Assembly: GCA_019321725.1 (NCBI GenBank)
Contig: CM033110.1
Location: 23,181,210-23,245,209 of the forward strand
Direction: 5' to 3'
DNA: 64,000 bases
Source of the DNA: Paulownia fortunei
Lineage: Eukaryota > Streptophyta > Magnoliopsida > Lamiales > Paulowniaceae
Below are positions 25,093-36,356 of this stretch, piece after piece. The notes under the pieces were generated by a model. That model did no database searches. It was not told the origin of the DNA and worked only from the letters and a program-made list of their open reading frames with translations. The stretch's first letter is position 1. Each line of letters opens with the position of its first letter. Made by a program: the position numbers and the translations under genes.

Positions 25093-26097
25093 GGCGTGTG
25101 CACCACAAAATACAAAGTTAGAGCAGCTGCTGTATTTTTGGAGCGTCAATATGTATCATTGGCCATTTTTTCATGGGAAGACTAAGGGCAGGGCACAAAA
25201 TGCAAAAGAGATGCTATGGTTTATGCAATTCTTTGCTCTTGTTTCATATTGTTTGATAATAACCTTGGCAAAATATAGTGCAAGTTGTATTTGATGAATA
25301 TTTCAATATTACTTCATCCAAACACGACAAAACATGAATGCTTTATTTGGCGTTGATGAGTAGGTAGCTTTGATTACTTTTTTCAAGTGAAATAGTGAAG
25401 AATTGAGTTAATTCTAAGTTATACTTGAATACAGGAAATTAAATAAACGATTTCATCTTTCTTAGTTTTTTTTTTTAAAGAATCAACTCGCAAATAGAAT
25501 ATTCATTTATGGATGGAAGGAATACTATACCACAAGTTGTATTGATTATTAAGTTTTCCATTAATTCCTCGCAAACTTATTTTCAATTCTAAAAATGTAG
25601 ATTCTTCTGTTCAATATTCCTATGTTTTTTTAAAAAAAAAAATATTTTAGATTACTCGAATTTATGATTAATGAAATTTTAAATGCAAAGTGCTTACAAA
25701 CAAATATTTTTGACTGGTCTATTTAGTATTTCATATTTAAACAACTCTGACGCTATTATGTTGTTCTGGGCCGGATTAAGTTTTTCAAGATCGGAAAATA
25801 GCCAACAAGTTTCATGTTTGTTTTGGATCAAACTAAAATGTCTTATTGGGCTTCCGCTTATTATAGTCTGGTCCATATCAGCCCATTGTCCTTTTGGAAA
25901 AAAAAACAATTGCATAACTTGGCAAACTTGTCAAGTCTAATGCAAAAAGTCCGACTCGATGGGGCTGGATTGGTGAATCCAGACCAAGAAAGCCCAGAAC
26001 CACGTGACTGCCTCGTGAGTCGTGCCCTTCCCTTAGCAGTTGCATACTTGCGTAAGCATTATTTAACCGTGATCCGACTCGTAGTCGATAATTTCCT

Positions 26098-26105
26098 TTT
26101 CGCGC
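26098..26105 (+). promoter_or_regulatory. E2F-type site upstream of SSRP1
   Basis: TTTCGCGC matches the plant E2F/DP consensus TTTSSCGC. It lies about 100 bases upstream of the SSRP1 ATG and about 45 bases upstream of the TATA box, which fits S-phase expression of a chromatin-assembly gene. Function is inferred from the motif alone. Confidence 0.55.
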
Positions 26106-26142
26106 CACACGGTTAGATGAGCGCAGTGCGCACCCCGCTCGC

Positions 26143-26154
26143 TCTATATAAACC
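26143..26154 (+). promoter_or_regulatory. TATA box of SSRP1
   Basis: CTCTATATAAAC lies 45-56 bases upstream of the start codon at 26199. The spacing implies a short 5' UTR. Confidence 0.65.
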
Positions 26155-26198
26155 AGCCTCCACTCAACTCTCTCCAGTTTCCTCCATTCGGTATTGCA

Positions 26199-29100
26199 AT
26201 GGCGGATGGTCACTTGTTCAATAGTATTTCTCTCGGCGGCCGTGGGGGAACTGTAAGTACTATTATTTTTTACCCATTTTTCTCTATTATCAAGTTACTT
26301 CGTTTTTTGGTTGCTTTTCTTTTCTTTTTTTTTTTTTTAGCTTTGTGGTTTTAAACCCTAACCCTAGCTATTACTGTGTTTTCTGATGTTTTGCGTCGGA
26401 ATAGCTGATTTTTCCCTTTTGTCCCTGTTAATCTACATCGTTATGCTTTTATAAGGTTTTGTGTGGATATTTCGCGGATTTCAGTTTGTTTTTCTGCGCG
26501 ATGATAAGAATCTCGTTCTGTTTTAGCGTTCCTGATTTTGCACGGTCGAATTTATACGTCCTCCTTTTTGGCTGGGGTTTCAAGTTTGCATATGATTGTT
26601 TGGGTCAAATTCAGGCTTTTCAGCTAGATTGCGAGTAGTGAAAATAGGGGTTTTTAAGCAAATGAAGAACTCGAATTGCTAATAGATTTGATGTTTCTGC
26701 AAAAATTTGTCAAAATTTCAAGGTTTTGTGGAGTGATGAAATATTGAAAATAAAAAGAAGGAAAGAAGAGACAGAAAAGAAGATGAAAAGTAAGGTTTTC
26801 CCAGTTGATTTCTGCTGCTGCTTTCCTTGAGGGTTTGATTTATGAGAATTTTTGACTTGGCGCACATGCGTCCCAGAATATTAGATTGCTTGACAATGGT
26901 TGATGTAAAAGTTTTGAGTGTTTATATTCTTTGAAGAAAAGCAATTTGAAAATTTGTGCTACAATTTGTAGAATCCAGGGCAACTTAAAGTTCATTCAGG
27001 TGGGATAGTATGGAAGAAACAAGGAGGTGGCAAGGCTGTGGAAGTTGATAAATCTGATTTGCTGGGCCTTACCTGGATGAAGGTTCCTCGATCTAATCAA
27101 CTAGGAGTTCGGACCAAAGATGGCCTTTATTATAAATTCACTGGTTTTCGAGAGCAGGTGAACCTATATCTTTTGTCTGATTTTCTTATATTTAATGAAT
27201 TCTTGAGATTATGTAATTCATAATTCTGTCCATTGTTGGATTGAGCTCCCTATAAGTGAGAAGACAGAAAATCGAAAAGTTGTTTTATAAATTCACCAAT
27301 TGAATTGCAATTCAAAATCAGTACAGTGACACTCCTCGTGTATTCCCATCACATCTTTATCTTGCATTCAACAGAAGAAAGTTCGATTTGTAAATATTAC
27401 TCGATTTTATATTTTCCATGGATGTTTGTTCTGCAGGATGTTGCCAGTCTGACTACTTTTTTCCAGTCCAATTTTGGGACAGCACCAGAGGAGAAGCAGC
27501 TCTCTGTCAGTGGAAAAAACTGGGGAGAAGTTGATTTAAATGGTATATGCATACCTTATCAACAGGATTTACCTTTTTTTATTAATATTTTACTACCCTG
27601 TTTGTATCGTTATGTTTATATGTCATCATAAATTGGTACTGATTGTTACGTGTCAAACAACTGGTTGTTAAAATTTGTCTTTGTTTTTTCAATTATGATC
27701 AGGGTGTTGGTGTTGAAACTTGTCAGTTTTTTTATAACATATCTGAATAACTTGTGTAATATGCAAGAGACGGTTGTTACTGTACAGCTCCATGTAACTG
27801 TGTTTGGTAATTGCATCCTAGTTAGTTAAATGAAGGACGGAAAAATTTCGGCATTGAATATGTACGAGTATATTATGAATTTTTGCTAAAAATTACAGAT
27901 ACGAAAATGGATAATATACGAATTCGTAGATGTACGGGTAAAATAAAAATGTAAAAGAATTGATGGGGAGGAAAAGTACGGCTTAGTTTGAAAAGTACAG
28001 CTTTTTTTGACATTATTTTTATATAAATTGTGATTGTACTTAATTATGCAAAAATTATTTTATATGTATTACAATATTATTTGACTTATAATTATAACAT
28101 GACTTGAAGATAACTTTTTAATAATAATTGGTATAATTCATAAATTATTATGATTTTATTTTTAACTTTTATACATAAATTATTAAGATTTTTATTTTTT
28201 TTAACTTTTAAAATAACTTTTTAATAATAATTGGTATAATTCATAAGTTAAAAAGATTTTTATTTTTAACTTTTAAAATAATATTTAAATATTATAAATA
28301 TTTATAAAATGGAATATTATTCGTCAAGTACTGTAAAGAGACTTTTCACTCAAAAGTGTGGGGTATTATTCGACTATACAGGAAACGAAAGTATTTTTCA
28401 GTTATTTGTATGTACGAGTATAATGCGAGTTTTAACTAATAGAGGATTGATTGCATAATCTGCCATTATTTTTTTCTAAAGATCATTTGTATGATGGTGA
28501 ACCTATACGCCCATTTTAAAATGCCATAAATTTTGCTCTTTGTTTAAGTGAGTTGATATTGAACCAATTATTCTGCCTCCATATGTTTTGTCAAGATGCA
28601 AATACTTCATGTTGATATGTCTCTGTCTCTCCTTTGTTTCTCAGGGAATACACTTACTTTTCTTGTGGGTGCTAAGCAAGCATTTGAGATATCTCTAGCG
28701 GATGTTGCACAGACCCAACTTCAAGGAAAAAATGATGTCATGTTGGAATTCCATGTAGATGACACAACTGGCGCTAATGAGGTATTTACTTTATGCACTT
28801 CATGTCATTCCCTTTTTTTTTTAATGGTATTTGAAGTGTTGCAATGTCTTGTGATCCCTAGAGAGGTCTATTATGTATAAGATTCATTGTCGACCATGAG
28901 TAGGTAGCTTTCTTTCTTTCATTCTTTCTTTTGCTAGCAATTTTTTTAAATGTATACTCTTTTTACAGAAAGATTCATTAATGGAAATAAGTTTTCACAT
29001 CCCCAATTCGAACACTCAATTTGTTGGGGATGAAAGTCGCCCTTCTGCTCAGGTAATTACTTTCCACTGATTCTTGATGGCAATATGTTGGGTTGTCATT

Positions 29101-29531
29101 CTATTTTTTTTTTTTTTTAAGGAGATGTAGTTTATATGTAGGTGTTTCGAGACAAGATTGTCTCAATGGCAGATGTTGGAGCTGGAGGTGAAGAAGCTGT
29201 TGTTACTTTTGATGGAATTGCCATACTCACTCCTAGGTAGGTTATTCAGAGCTAGTTTTTATATGTTAACAGATCCAGTGTCAGTTACTTCTCTCCAGTA
29301 CAGGATGTCTGACATGGGTATTTCTTTTAGGGGACGATACAATGTTGAACTTCATCTCTCATTTTTGCGTCTCCAAGGACAAGCTAATGACTTCAAAATT
29401 CAGTACAGCAGTGTTGTTCGTGTTTTTTGGTTGCCTAAGGTTCTGTGATTCTGCTCTTTCTTTAAGTCTGTTTGAGTGGTACTTGTTCACATATATCTTG
29501 GAATATCTGATGTATCTGTTGCTTTAGTTGT

Positions 29532-29569
<38 letters not shown>

Positions 29570-31963
29570 TTTTTTTTGTAGGTTTGTTGAAATAGTATGA
29601 GAGCACCTATCTGATTGCATCATGTAATGCTTAATTATCTTCTCTTCTGCAGTCTAACCAACCTCATACCTTTGTCGTTGTTACTCTTGATCCACCAATT
29701 AGGAAGGGCCAAACTTTATATCCCCATATAGTGATGCAGGTAATGATGAACAGTTAAATTTTTTAACATCAAAGCTAAAAATGTGAGGATTTATTGTAAT
29801 CATTTTCTGGGATTTTTGTTTTCTGGATCCCGCTTCAGTTTGAGACAGATGCTGTGATGGACGCCACCTTATCCATGAGTGAAGACCTTTATAATACCAA
29901 GTATAAGGACAAGCTTCAGCCAGAGCATAAGGTAATCATCTCTTTTGTTGCTAACCTGCTGGAATGCTGATTGACTAGTTTTGTCTTGACTATTTGATTC
30001 AAAAGAATTGTGGCTCTCTATCTGCTAGATTGTAGTAAATTAGGTAGTCTGTACCATTTTTTTAGTGGTGCTGCAAGTGCTATATTTTATTTTTAGTGGA
30101 TCCTCCATCACTATGTGGGGTGACTTCCATATCTCTGCTCGAAAAGCTGAGGCAAAGAGGATACTATTTTCAAGTGCACTTAACCTTGACATGATTTTTT
30201 GTTCAAATATCAGGGACTCATCCATGAGATCTTTATTACAATTCTGCGTGGTTTATCTGGCGCCAAAGTCACTAAACCAGGAAAGTTTCGTAGTAGTCAG
30301 GATGGTTATGCTGTGAAGTCATCACTTAAAGCTGAAGATGGAGTTCTTTATCCACTTGAAAAGAGCTTTTTCTTTTTACCCAAACCACCCACTCTAATTC
30401 TGCACGAGGAGGTATAGTATCCAGTTTTGCTTGGGGAAGTCTACAAATTCAATTGGTGTACCATGTGCAGATGCTTGTGATGGTACTGAGCACTTGTTTT
30501 TGCTTATTAATTTAGATTGACTACGTGGAGTTTGAGAGGCATACTGCTGGAGGTTCAAATATGCATTACTTTGATCTACTCATCAGACTTAAGACTGAGC
30601 AGGAGCACCTTTTCCGAAATATCCAGAGAAATGAGTACCATAATCTCTTTAAATTTGTCAAGTCAGTACATCTCTCTTACCTGTTATTTTACTTATTCTC
30701 TTGTTTATAAGACCTAAGCGAGCTTCAACTTTGTGTCTGAAGTGTAATTCTGATAGAATTGGTGTGTTATTGCAGTGAGAAAGGTCTGAAGATCATGAAT
30801 TTGGGGAGTGTTCAAACTACAGAAGGAGTTGCAGCTGTTCTTCAGAGTGATATTGATGATGCTGTTGACCCGCATCTTGAGAGAATCAAGAATGAAGCTA
30901 TTGGAGATGAGAGTGACGAGGAGGTGTTGTTTCTATTTTCTTCATTTGCATGTGTGCTTTTAAAAAAAAATTGTACATACAAGTGGTAGATATTTATCCA
31001 CTGACATATCTTAGCTTCTTCTTCTTGGTACAAAAATCAACTACTAACTACAATCAAATGCACCAATGAATGCATCACACAAACTCAGTTTACGGGTATG
31101 CTTTGTTATCTATTCAGGATGAGGATTTTGTTATTGATAAAGATGATGGAGGCTCCCCCACTGATGATTCTGGGGAAGGAGAATCTGATGTCAGTGACAG
31201 CGGAGAGGAGAAAGAGGTTAGATTTCCGCTTCTACTCCTTATTTCTGGATTTCTACTTAAATATTATTATACATGGAGCCAACATCAATATATGGTGATT
31301 TAGGCACCAATGAAAAAGAAATCCAAGAAGGAGCCTTCTGCTGTCAAGGCATCATCAAGTAGGAAAAAAACCAAAGATGGTGACGACGATGGGTTAAAGA
31401 AGAAGAAACAGAAGAAGAAAAAGGATCCAAATGCGCCAAAGAGGGCAATTAGTGCCTTCATGTTCTTCTCCCAAACTGAGAGAGAGGTTTGTATGCTCTA
31501 ATGTACATAACTGGTTTTAGCATTTCAAGATCTCATGCCAGATTATCTATCAAGTTGCGTATTCCTAAATTAAGGTTACTCTTGTATGGATTACCTCCGT
31601 TTGAGGAGCTTATCAGTTGATTTGGAGTATCCTAGACACAGAATTTATGCTAATCCTTTTTTCCAATGCAGAATGTGAAAAAGAGTAATCCAGGAATTTC
31701 ATTTACAGAGGTTGGGAAAGTACTTGGCGAAAGATGGAATAAGATGACAGGTATTAATCAAGTGCACTTTCTATATGCATTTTTCGTAGAATGAAAACAT
31801 TGGTCCTGATAATGCTGGTGTTATGGATCCTGCAGCCGAGGAGAAAGCTCCATACGAAGCAAAAGCTCGGGCAGACAAGAAGCGGTATACTGATGAGATC
31901 AGTGGCTATAAGAATCCACAGACCACAAATGTTGACTCAGCAGATGAATCTGACAGTGCTTAG
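26199..31963 (+). CDS. SSRP1: FACT complex subunit SSRP1
   Basis: HMG-box subunit of FACT. With SPT16 it loosens and rebuilds nucleosomes during transcription and replication. Exons: 26199-26252, 26972-27157, 27437-27542, 28645-28781, 28969-29052, 29142-29236, 29331-29439, 29653-29739, 29839-29931, 30214-30411, 30516-30661, 30776-30923, 31118-31216, 31304-31486, 31672-31750, 31836-31963. They sum to 1932 nt, or 643 aa, close to the 646-aa Arabidopsis protein. The N-terminal and middle regions are PH-like (for example [20 protein letters not shown]). An acidic segment covers about residues 474-514 and a Lys-rich linker about 515-554. One HMG box runs from [15 protein letters not shown] near residue 555 to about 628. 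A short acidic tail, SADESDSA, follows. Plant SSRP1 typically ends after the HMG box, as here. I recall the Arabidopsis locus as At3g28730. Confidence 0.98.
26353..26367 (+). promoter_or_regulatory. Telo-box in SSRP1 intron 1
   Basis: AAACCCTAACCCTAG, two telomere-like units, sits about 100 bases into the first intron. Telo-boxes near the 5' ends of plant genes are associated with expression in dividing cells. Confidence 0.45.
27859..28422. repeat. Repeat-bounded AT-rich block in SSRP1 intron 3
   Basis: The block is bounded by identical 14-bp direct repeats, TATGTACGAGTATA, at 27859-27872 and 28409-28422. Inside, a roughly 33-bp unit (TAACTTTTTAATAATAATTG and on) occurs twice, at 28111-28144 and 28214-28246. 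This could be a small insertion with target duplications or local duplication. No coding capacity is seen. Confidence 0.45.
29531..29577. repeat. Poly-T tract in SSRP1 intron 7
   Basis: Nearly pure T tract of about 47 bases interrupted by two C. It lies between exons 7 and 8, about 75 bases upstream of the acceptor. Confidence 0.9.
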
Positions 31964-33483
31964 GCATAGTTGGGGTAGATCTCATAGTACACGACTGCTT
32001 GTAGCAGATAGATGCATCTTTGTTGATCAAATGTCTGTATGATCAAAAGATATGCTGTATTTTGTGGTTATGTATTATCTAGTTCATTGGCCGAGCAGTT
32101 CCTTTTCTGCAGAAGCATAGCTGCGTCTTTTGTCCAACTTGTTCCGTTTTAAGGCAGCAGTATATAGAAGGTAGAACTACTGCAACTAGCATTTTGAGTA
32201 GTCAAAATAGAAAGTTGTTACTTTTGATTCTTGTAGTTAATTCTGTGTAAAATAATTATAGTTGTCAGTTTATGAGAATATCTGCAATTGGTCTCTGTGA
32301 ATTTATGGTCTTGAACTTCATGAATCCGGTGAAATCAGACAGTATAATAGCAAAAAGTAAGCAAAGCGAATAACAAACAAGAAGCAAAGTCTAAAGACAT
32401 TCTTGAATAAAAACAATGTAAGATTTTATTTTGTCTGTGGTCAAAAGTAATTAAGATTGCAATATCCATCTGAAGAACAATTTTAATAAAGTATGTTATT
32501 TTTTCTTCCACGGGTTTGGATATACCTAGTATATGTAATCTTCACAAATTAAGCTTTATATCTGACTTTTATGGTGGTATATAATTGGAGATTCAAATAC
32601 ATATAATCAGTATGATAGCATTGAATAAATTTAACCAAACGAAACATAATATGCAAAATTGAAAGGAGAATTAGAAGTGAATAAAATTAAAGGGCATATA
32701 TGTCACTGTAAATTTAAAAGAAAAATTAAATGAATTTCATTCAACATTTATAGCATAATTCGAATATGATTTAAAATATTTATAAAAATTTAAATATTAA
32801 TTTGACATTCGTAACAAGACGATATCCAAAATGATTTTCACTTTTAAAAGTTTTAACCATGCTAGCGCCACACATATACGTAACATTATAGGCTTCTTTG
32901 ATAAATTAAAGTTCAGAAAGATTCTTTACTGCTTTTACTTCATGCGAAGAGAATTTTGTTATTGTCTGATGAATTGTGAAACGATGTCTAACCATTATGT
33001 GTTCAGGGTTCTGCGTTTACAGACTACAAAATTGTGATAATTTACATTATATATAGCCGTCTGATATGTCACGCATATCATCGAAATTAGAATGATGATG
33101 ATTTTATACAGACAGGGAGGGGTGGCTGAGGAAATATTTCTTGAATCAATGGAAATTGGTTTCTGATTTTAAATACGGCAAAAAATAGTGCAGGTAAATT
33201 AACAAAATCAGTACAAAATGTCCTATTGGTTAATAAAATTGGCTACTACTCAAAAAAATAAATGGCAAAAAAAAAAAAAAAAAAAAACTGAAATTGCTTT
33301 GTTTCCTATATCTTCCTCATTATCACTTTTATTTCTTAATTTTACCCAAGTAAATCATCTATACAGATGCAGTGTTTCCTTCTTCTTGCCACCAGCAGTA
33401 ATAGATATTGATCAAAAGGTGGGGCAGTCTTGGATAACTTAGCTAGCCACATAGAGAGAGACAGACCGATAAAGGGTACATTT
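31964..33483. other. Convergent 3' spacer
   Basis: Holds the 3' UTR of SSRP1 and the 3' flank of the leftward pectate lyase gene. AT-rich, with a poly-A run at 33267-33287. No gene is supported. Confidence 0.6.
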
Positions 33484-35194
33484 CTAACAAGGTTGCCCTA
33501 CTTGGCAACCAAGTGAACCTGCGAATTTGGTCATCTCAGCAACATGCTCCGCCGGGGCGGCCTTTATCAGGTCATACTTCTCGGGATGCTTACCAGTATA
33601 AATTGGATCACCAGATTGAACAAAGAACGCACCTCTCAGGAAAAGATCTCCCTCTGATCTCCATGTCCACTGCTTCCATACTGATTCTGGAGAATACTCC
33701 CTCTTAGTCACCTGTATTTATATTGGGAAAACAATGTTAGAAATACTGCTGGAATACCATATGGAATAGAGGATCCCGTTTGAATTTTCAAACCTAGTCT
33801 TTCACAGAAGAATGCACATAAATGTATTTGTATATACGTTTTACTGCGTGAAAAAGATAGACACAAGAACACAACATTCCATGATACCTCCTTGGCGTAA
33901 GGGTTATCAGGAGGTGCAATGTATCTATTGCCCTGGCTAATAATGGTAGGGTGGCTGCTGCCACCAATGGCATACATATTCCAGTGAGTGTAGTCATTGT
34001 TAACAACATGGATGTAACCCCATCGGCACCTTGGCATCCTCTGCACCATTCTCTTCCCAAAATGGTTGAAAGCAACTGTGATTTGCATTTTCGCATCACC
34101 TGAGTAGGCATCGCTGGCACCAAAGAGCATCGCCTGCATTCACACGTCCAACATGATCAATAACACCAAACTTTATATATATATGCATATATATAAGTGG
34201 GGACCAAAAAATTTGTATGGAATTTCACCTCGTTGTGATCAGTGAAGTGACCATTGGAGATGGTGATGCCTGTGGAGCCTTGGATGGCGTCAATGAGTCC
34301 ATCACCGCATTTTGTCATGGAGACATGATCAATCCAGATATCTTGGGACCCGAAGATCGATATCCCGTCTCCGTCACTCCTGCTCCTGAGCCCGAAGTGG
34401 TCTACAGAGTCCCTCACCAAGCCACCACTCCCGGGGACAATGTCATGAATCCGCAAGCCATGGATGATCACATTCCTCACATATTGGATGGTAATGCCTG
34501 CGCCCTGCGCAATGTGGACTGTGGCACCACGCGCGTCGATGGTCTTGTCACTCTCCATGATCAACTCTTGTGTCAGCCTGATGAACATGCTGCGTTCGAA
34601 TATGATCCACAATGGCTCCTTTTGGATCACCGCATGGCGGAGGGTTCCTGGCTTCGGGTTAACCACATTGCTGTCGGATGAGTCGGTCACAACATAGATT
34701 CTACCGTTCTTTCCGCCCTTGGCCTTGTAACCGAAACCCAACCCGCAGTCCGCCAGCCTAAACCGGTTGCTGGCCCAATTGGCCTGGCATCTCCAGCACC
34801 TGTCAATCGGGTTGGTGGCCGTGCATGGGCCCCCGTACCCATGAGCTAGCTGCCTCCTCGTACTATTCAAGGCCAAATTGAGTTCTTTTATTTCCTTCAA
34901 GGCCCTGGAAATGATTAGTAGGGTGAAATCTCTCAGTTGAAAATAAAGACAGCTGAAGTTGCTCAGGTATTTTTGATATCGAAAGCATTGTTATTACCTA
35001 TGGACATTCAGATTCAAATGACTGACAATCTTTTCAGGATGTGGCTCATAGGATTCCAGGGTCCTGTTCCAGGCTTCTGCAGCTCGCTTCTGCCATACCT
35101 CATCAAAATCTGCAATATTAGCTCTAATGCAGGGAAGAGTCGAAGCAAAAGCAAACAACAAGACGATCAACGTATATACTTCAGCTCTTTGCAT
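33484..35194 (-). CDS. Secreted pectate lyase (polysaccharide lyase family 1)
   Basis: Cleaves de-esterified homogalacturonan in the cell wall by calcium-dependent beta-elimination. Exons on the minus strand: 35194-34998, 34904-34229, 34133-33888, 33711-33484. They total 1347 nt, or 448 aa. Residues 1-25 form a signal peptide ([18 protein letters not shown]). The substrate- and calcium-site motifs of PL1 are present: WIDHVSM from 256, [16 protein letters not shown] from 267, DHNE at 288-291, and the catalytic RxPxxR motif (RMPRCR, 323-328) followed by [14 protein letters not shown]. The RCR-W-GY stretch has Trp where most plant enzymes that I recall have His. In-frame ATGs at 35230 and 35227 lie upstream, but starting at 35194 places the hydrophobic signal core correctly. 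Its position beside PIN8 and VDAC matches Arabidopsis At5g15110, a pollen-type gene from memory. Confidence 0.93.
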
Positions 35195-36031
35195 CTTGCT
35201 GCTATATCCTCCCCTACCAATATGCATCATTCTCTCTTTTTCTTTTTCTTCTTCTTTTTTTTTTTTGAATGTCAACGGTCTGTGGCCGAACCCCGTAGCT
35301 CTTTCGGGTTCCAGACCGAACCACACTCAAATATTAAGTGCTCTTAAAGGTATGATATTCTGTGTTGTTGTAACTTGTAAGAATTTGTTTAAATACTAGA
35401 ATTCTTTGAAGACAACCTGTGCGAAAAATGGGGTTAACCGCTTGCTTCCGGTGGTTCAGAACCATGGCAATCGAAAAGTGTTCTTTTTTGTGGTCCATAT
35501 GTGGTGAAATCAGTTGTAAATACTAGTTGTCAAGATTAATTCTACTAATGGATGGTGATGAAGGTTTTATTACATAATTTGTCCAATTTTCTTTTTGGGT
35601 GATTGGGAAGAATAATGGCTCGTGACCGCTCAGAAAAGGGTATGTCGCATTTTTAATCTAATTTATCTCAGGAAAATTCTCCGTCTTTTCAAACAATTTA
35701 ATGTTTAAATTTATCCTATAACTCAAAATCGAGTTTTGATGGAGCAATTATTATATGGAATGACTATATAAAACGTGACGTATGTGTCCATTTACAGTTA
35801 TTACCGAATGTATGTAATTTTTCTTTCTAAATTTATTATTTTTATTTATTTTTTAATGTCTCAAAAAAATATTTTATTTTTTAAAATAAAATTTTCTTTT
35901 CCAAAACAATTTACATGTAATAATATGACACTATGAATATAAACCACCACTTTTGATGATAATAGCGAATATGTAAAATTGTTATTTTTTAACACTCATT
36001 TAAAATTTTATATCAAAACAAATGAGGTAAA

Positions 36032-36053
36032 ACATTTTGGGACGAGGGGAGTA
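36032..36053. mobile_element. Stowaway-like MITE right end
   Basis: TTTTGGGACGAGGGGAGTA followed by TA closely matches the terminal inverted repeat and TA target of plant Stowaway (Tc1/mariner) MITEs. I could not find the matching left end. The AT-rich 250 bases before it may be the body of a 5'-truncated copy. Confidence 0.45.
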
Positions 36054-36325
36054 TAATATAGTTTTCCATTTTTGGCGAGCTACATGTTTACTATAAATTA
36101 ATTTCCACCTTCCCTTTCACTGTTAAGATAGAATTAATCAAATTCAATTGATTTAATGAGGCAATTAACGAAGCTAAGAAAATAATATTAAAGCCTTTAG
36201 CCCATGAAGTCTTAATTTTCAATATTCAACAATGCATCACAATTTTTTTCTGTCACTACTCATGTGACTTTGCTCTTATAATTTTACTGTTTTGATTAAA
36301 AATACACCTATTTTTACGTTAAAAC

Positions 36326-36356
<31 letters not shown>
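36326..36356. repeat. (TTA)n microsatellite
   Basis: About ten TTA units in the intergenic region. Confidence 0.95.

Larger units (their letters stand above)
23596..26198. other. Spacer between AP2 gene and SSRP1
   Basis: Promoter of the right AP2 copy and upstream region of SSRP1. It contains a CA microsatellite at 25052-25084 and AT-rich DNA at 25400-25700. No gene is supported. A short Cys-rich open stretch near 24150-24290 (KCEACELCVYCKNGIVCDHL) has no start, no splice context and no family that I know. Confidence 0.55.

Noticed and set aside
34217..34697. 154-aa plus-strand open frame opposite the pectate lyase
   Set aside because: It is a shadow of the large second exon of the lyase, whose protein motifs are unmistakable.
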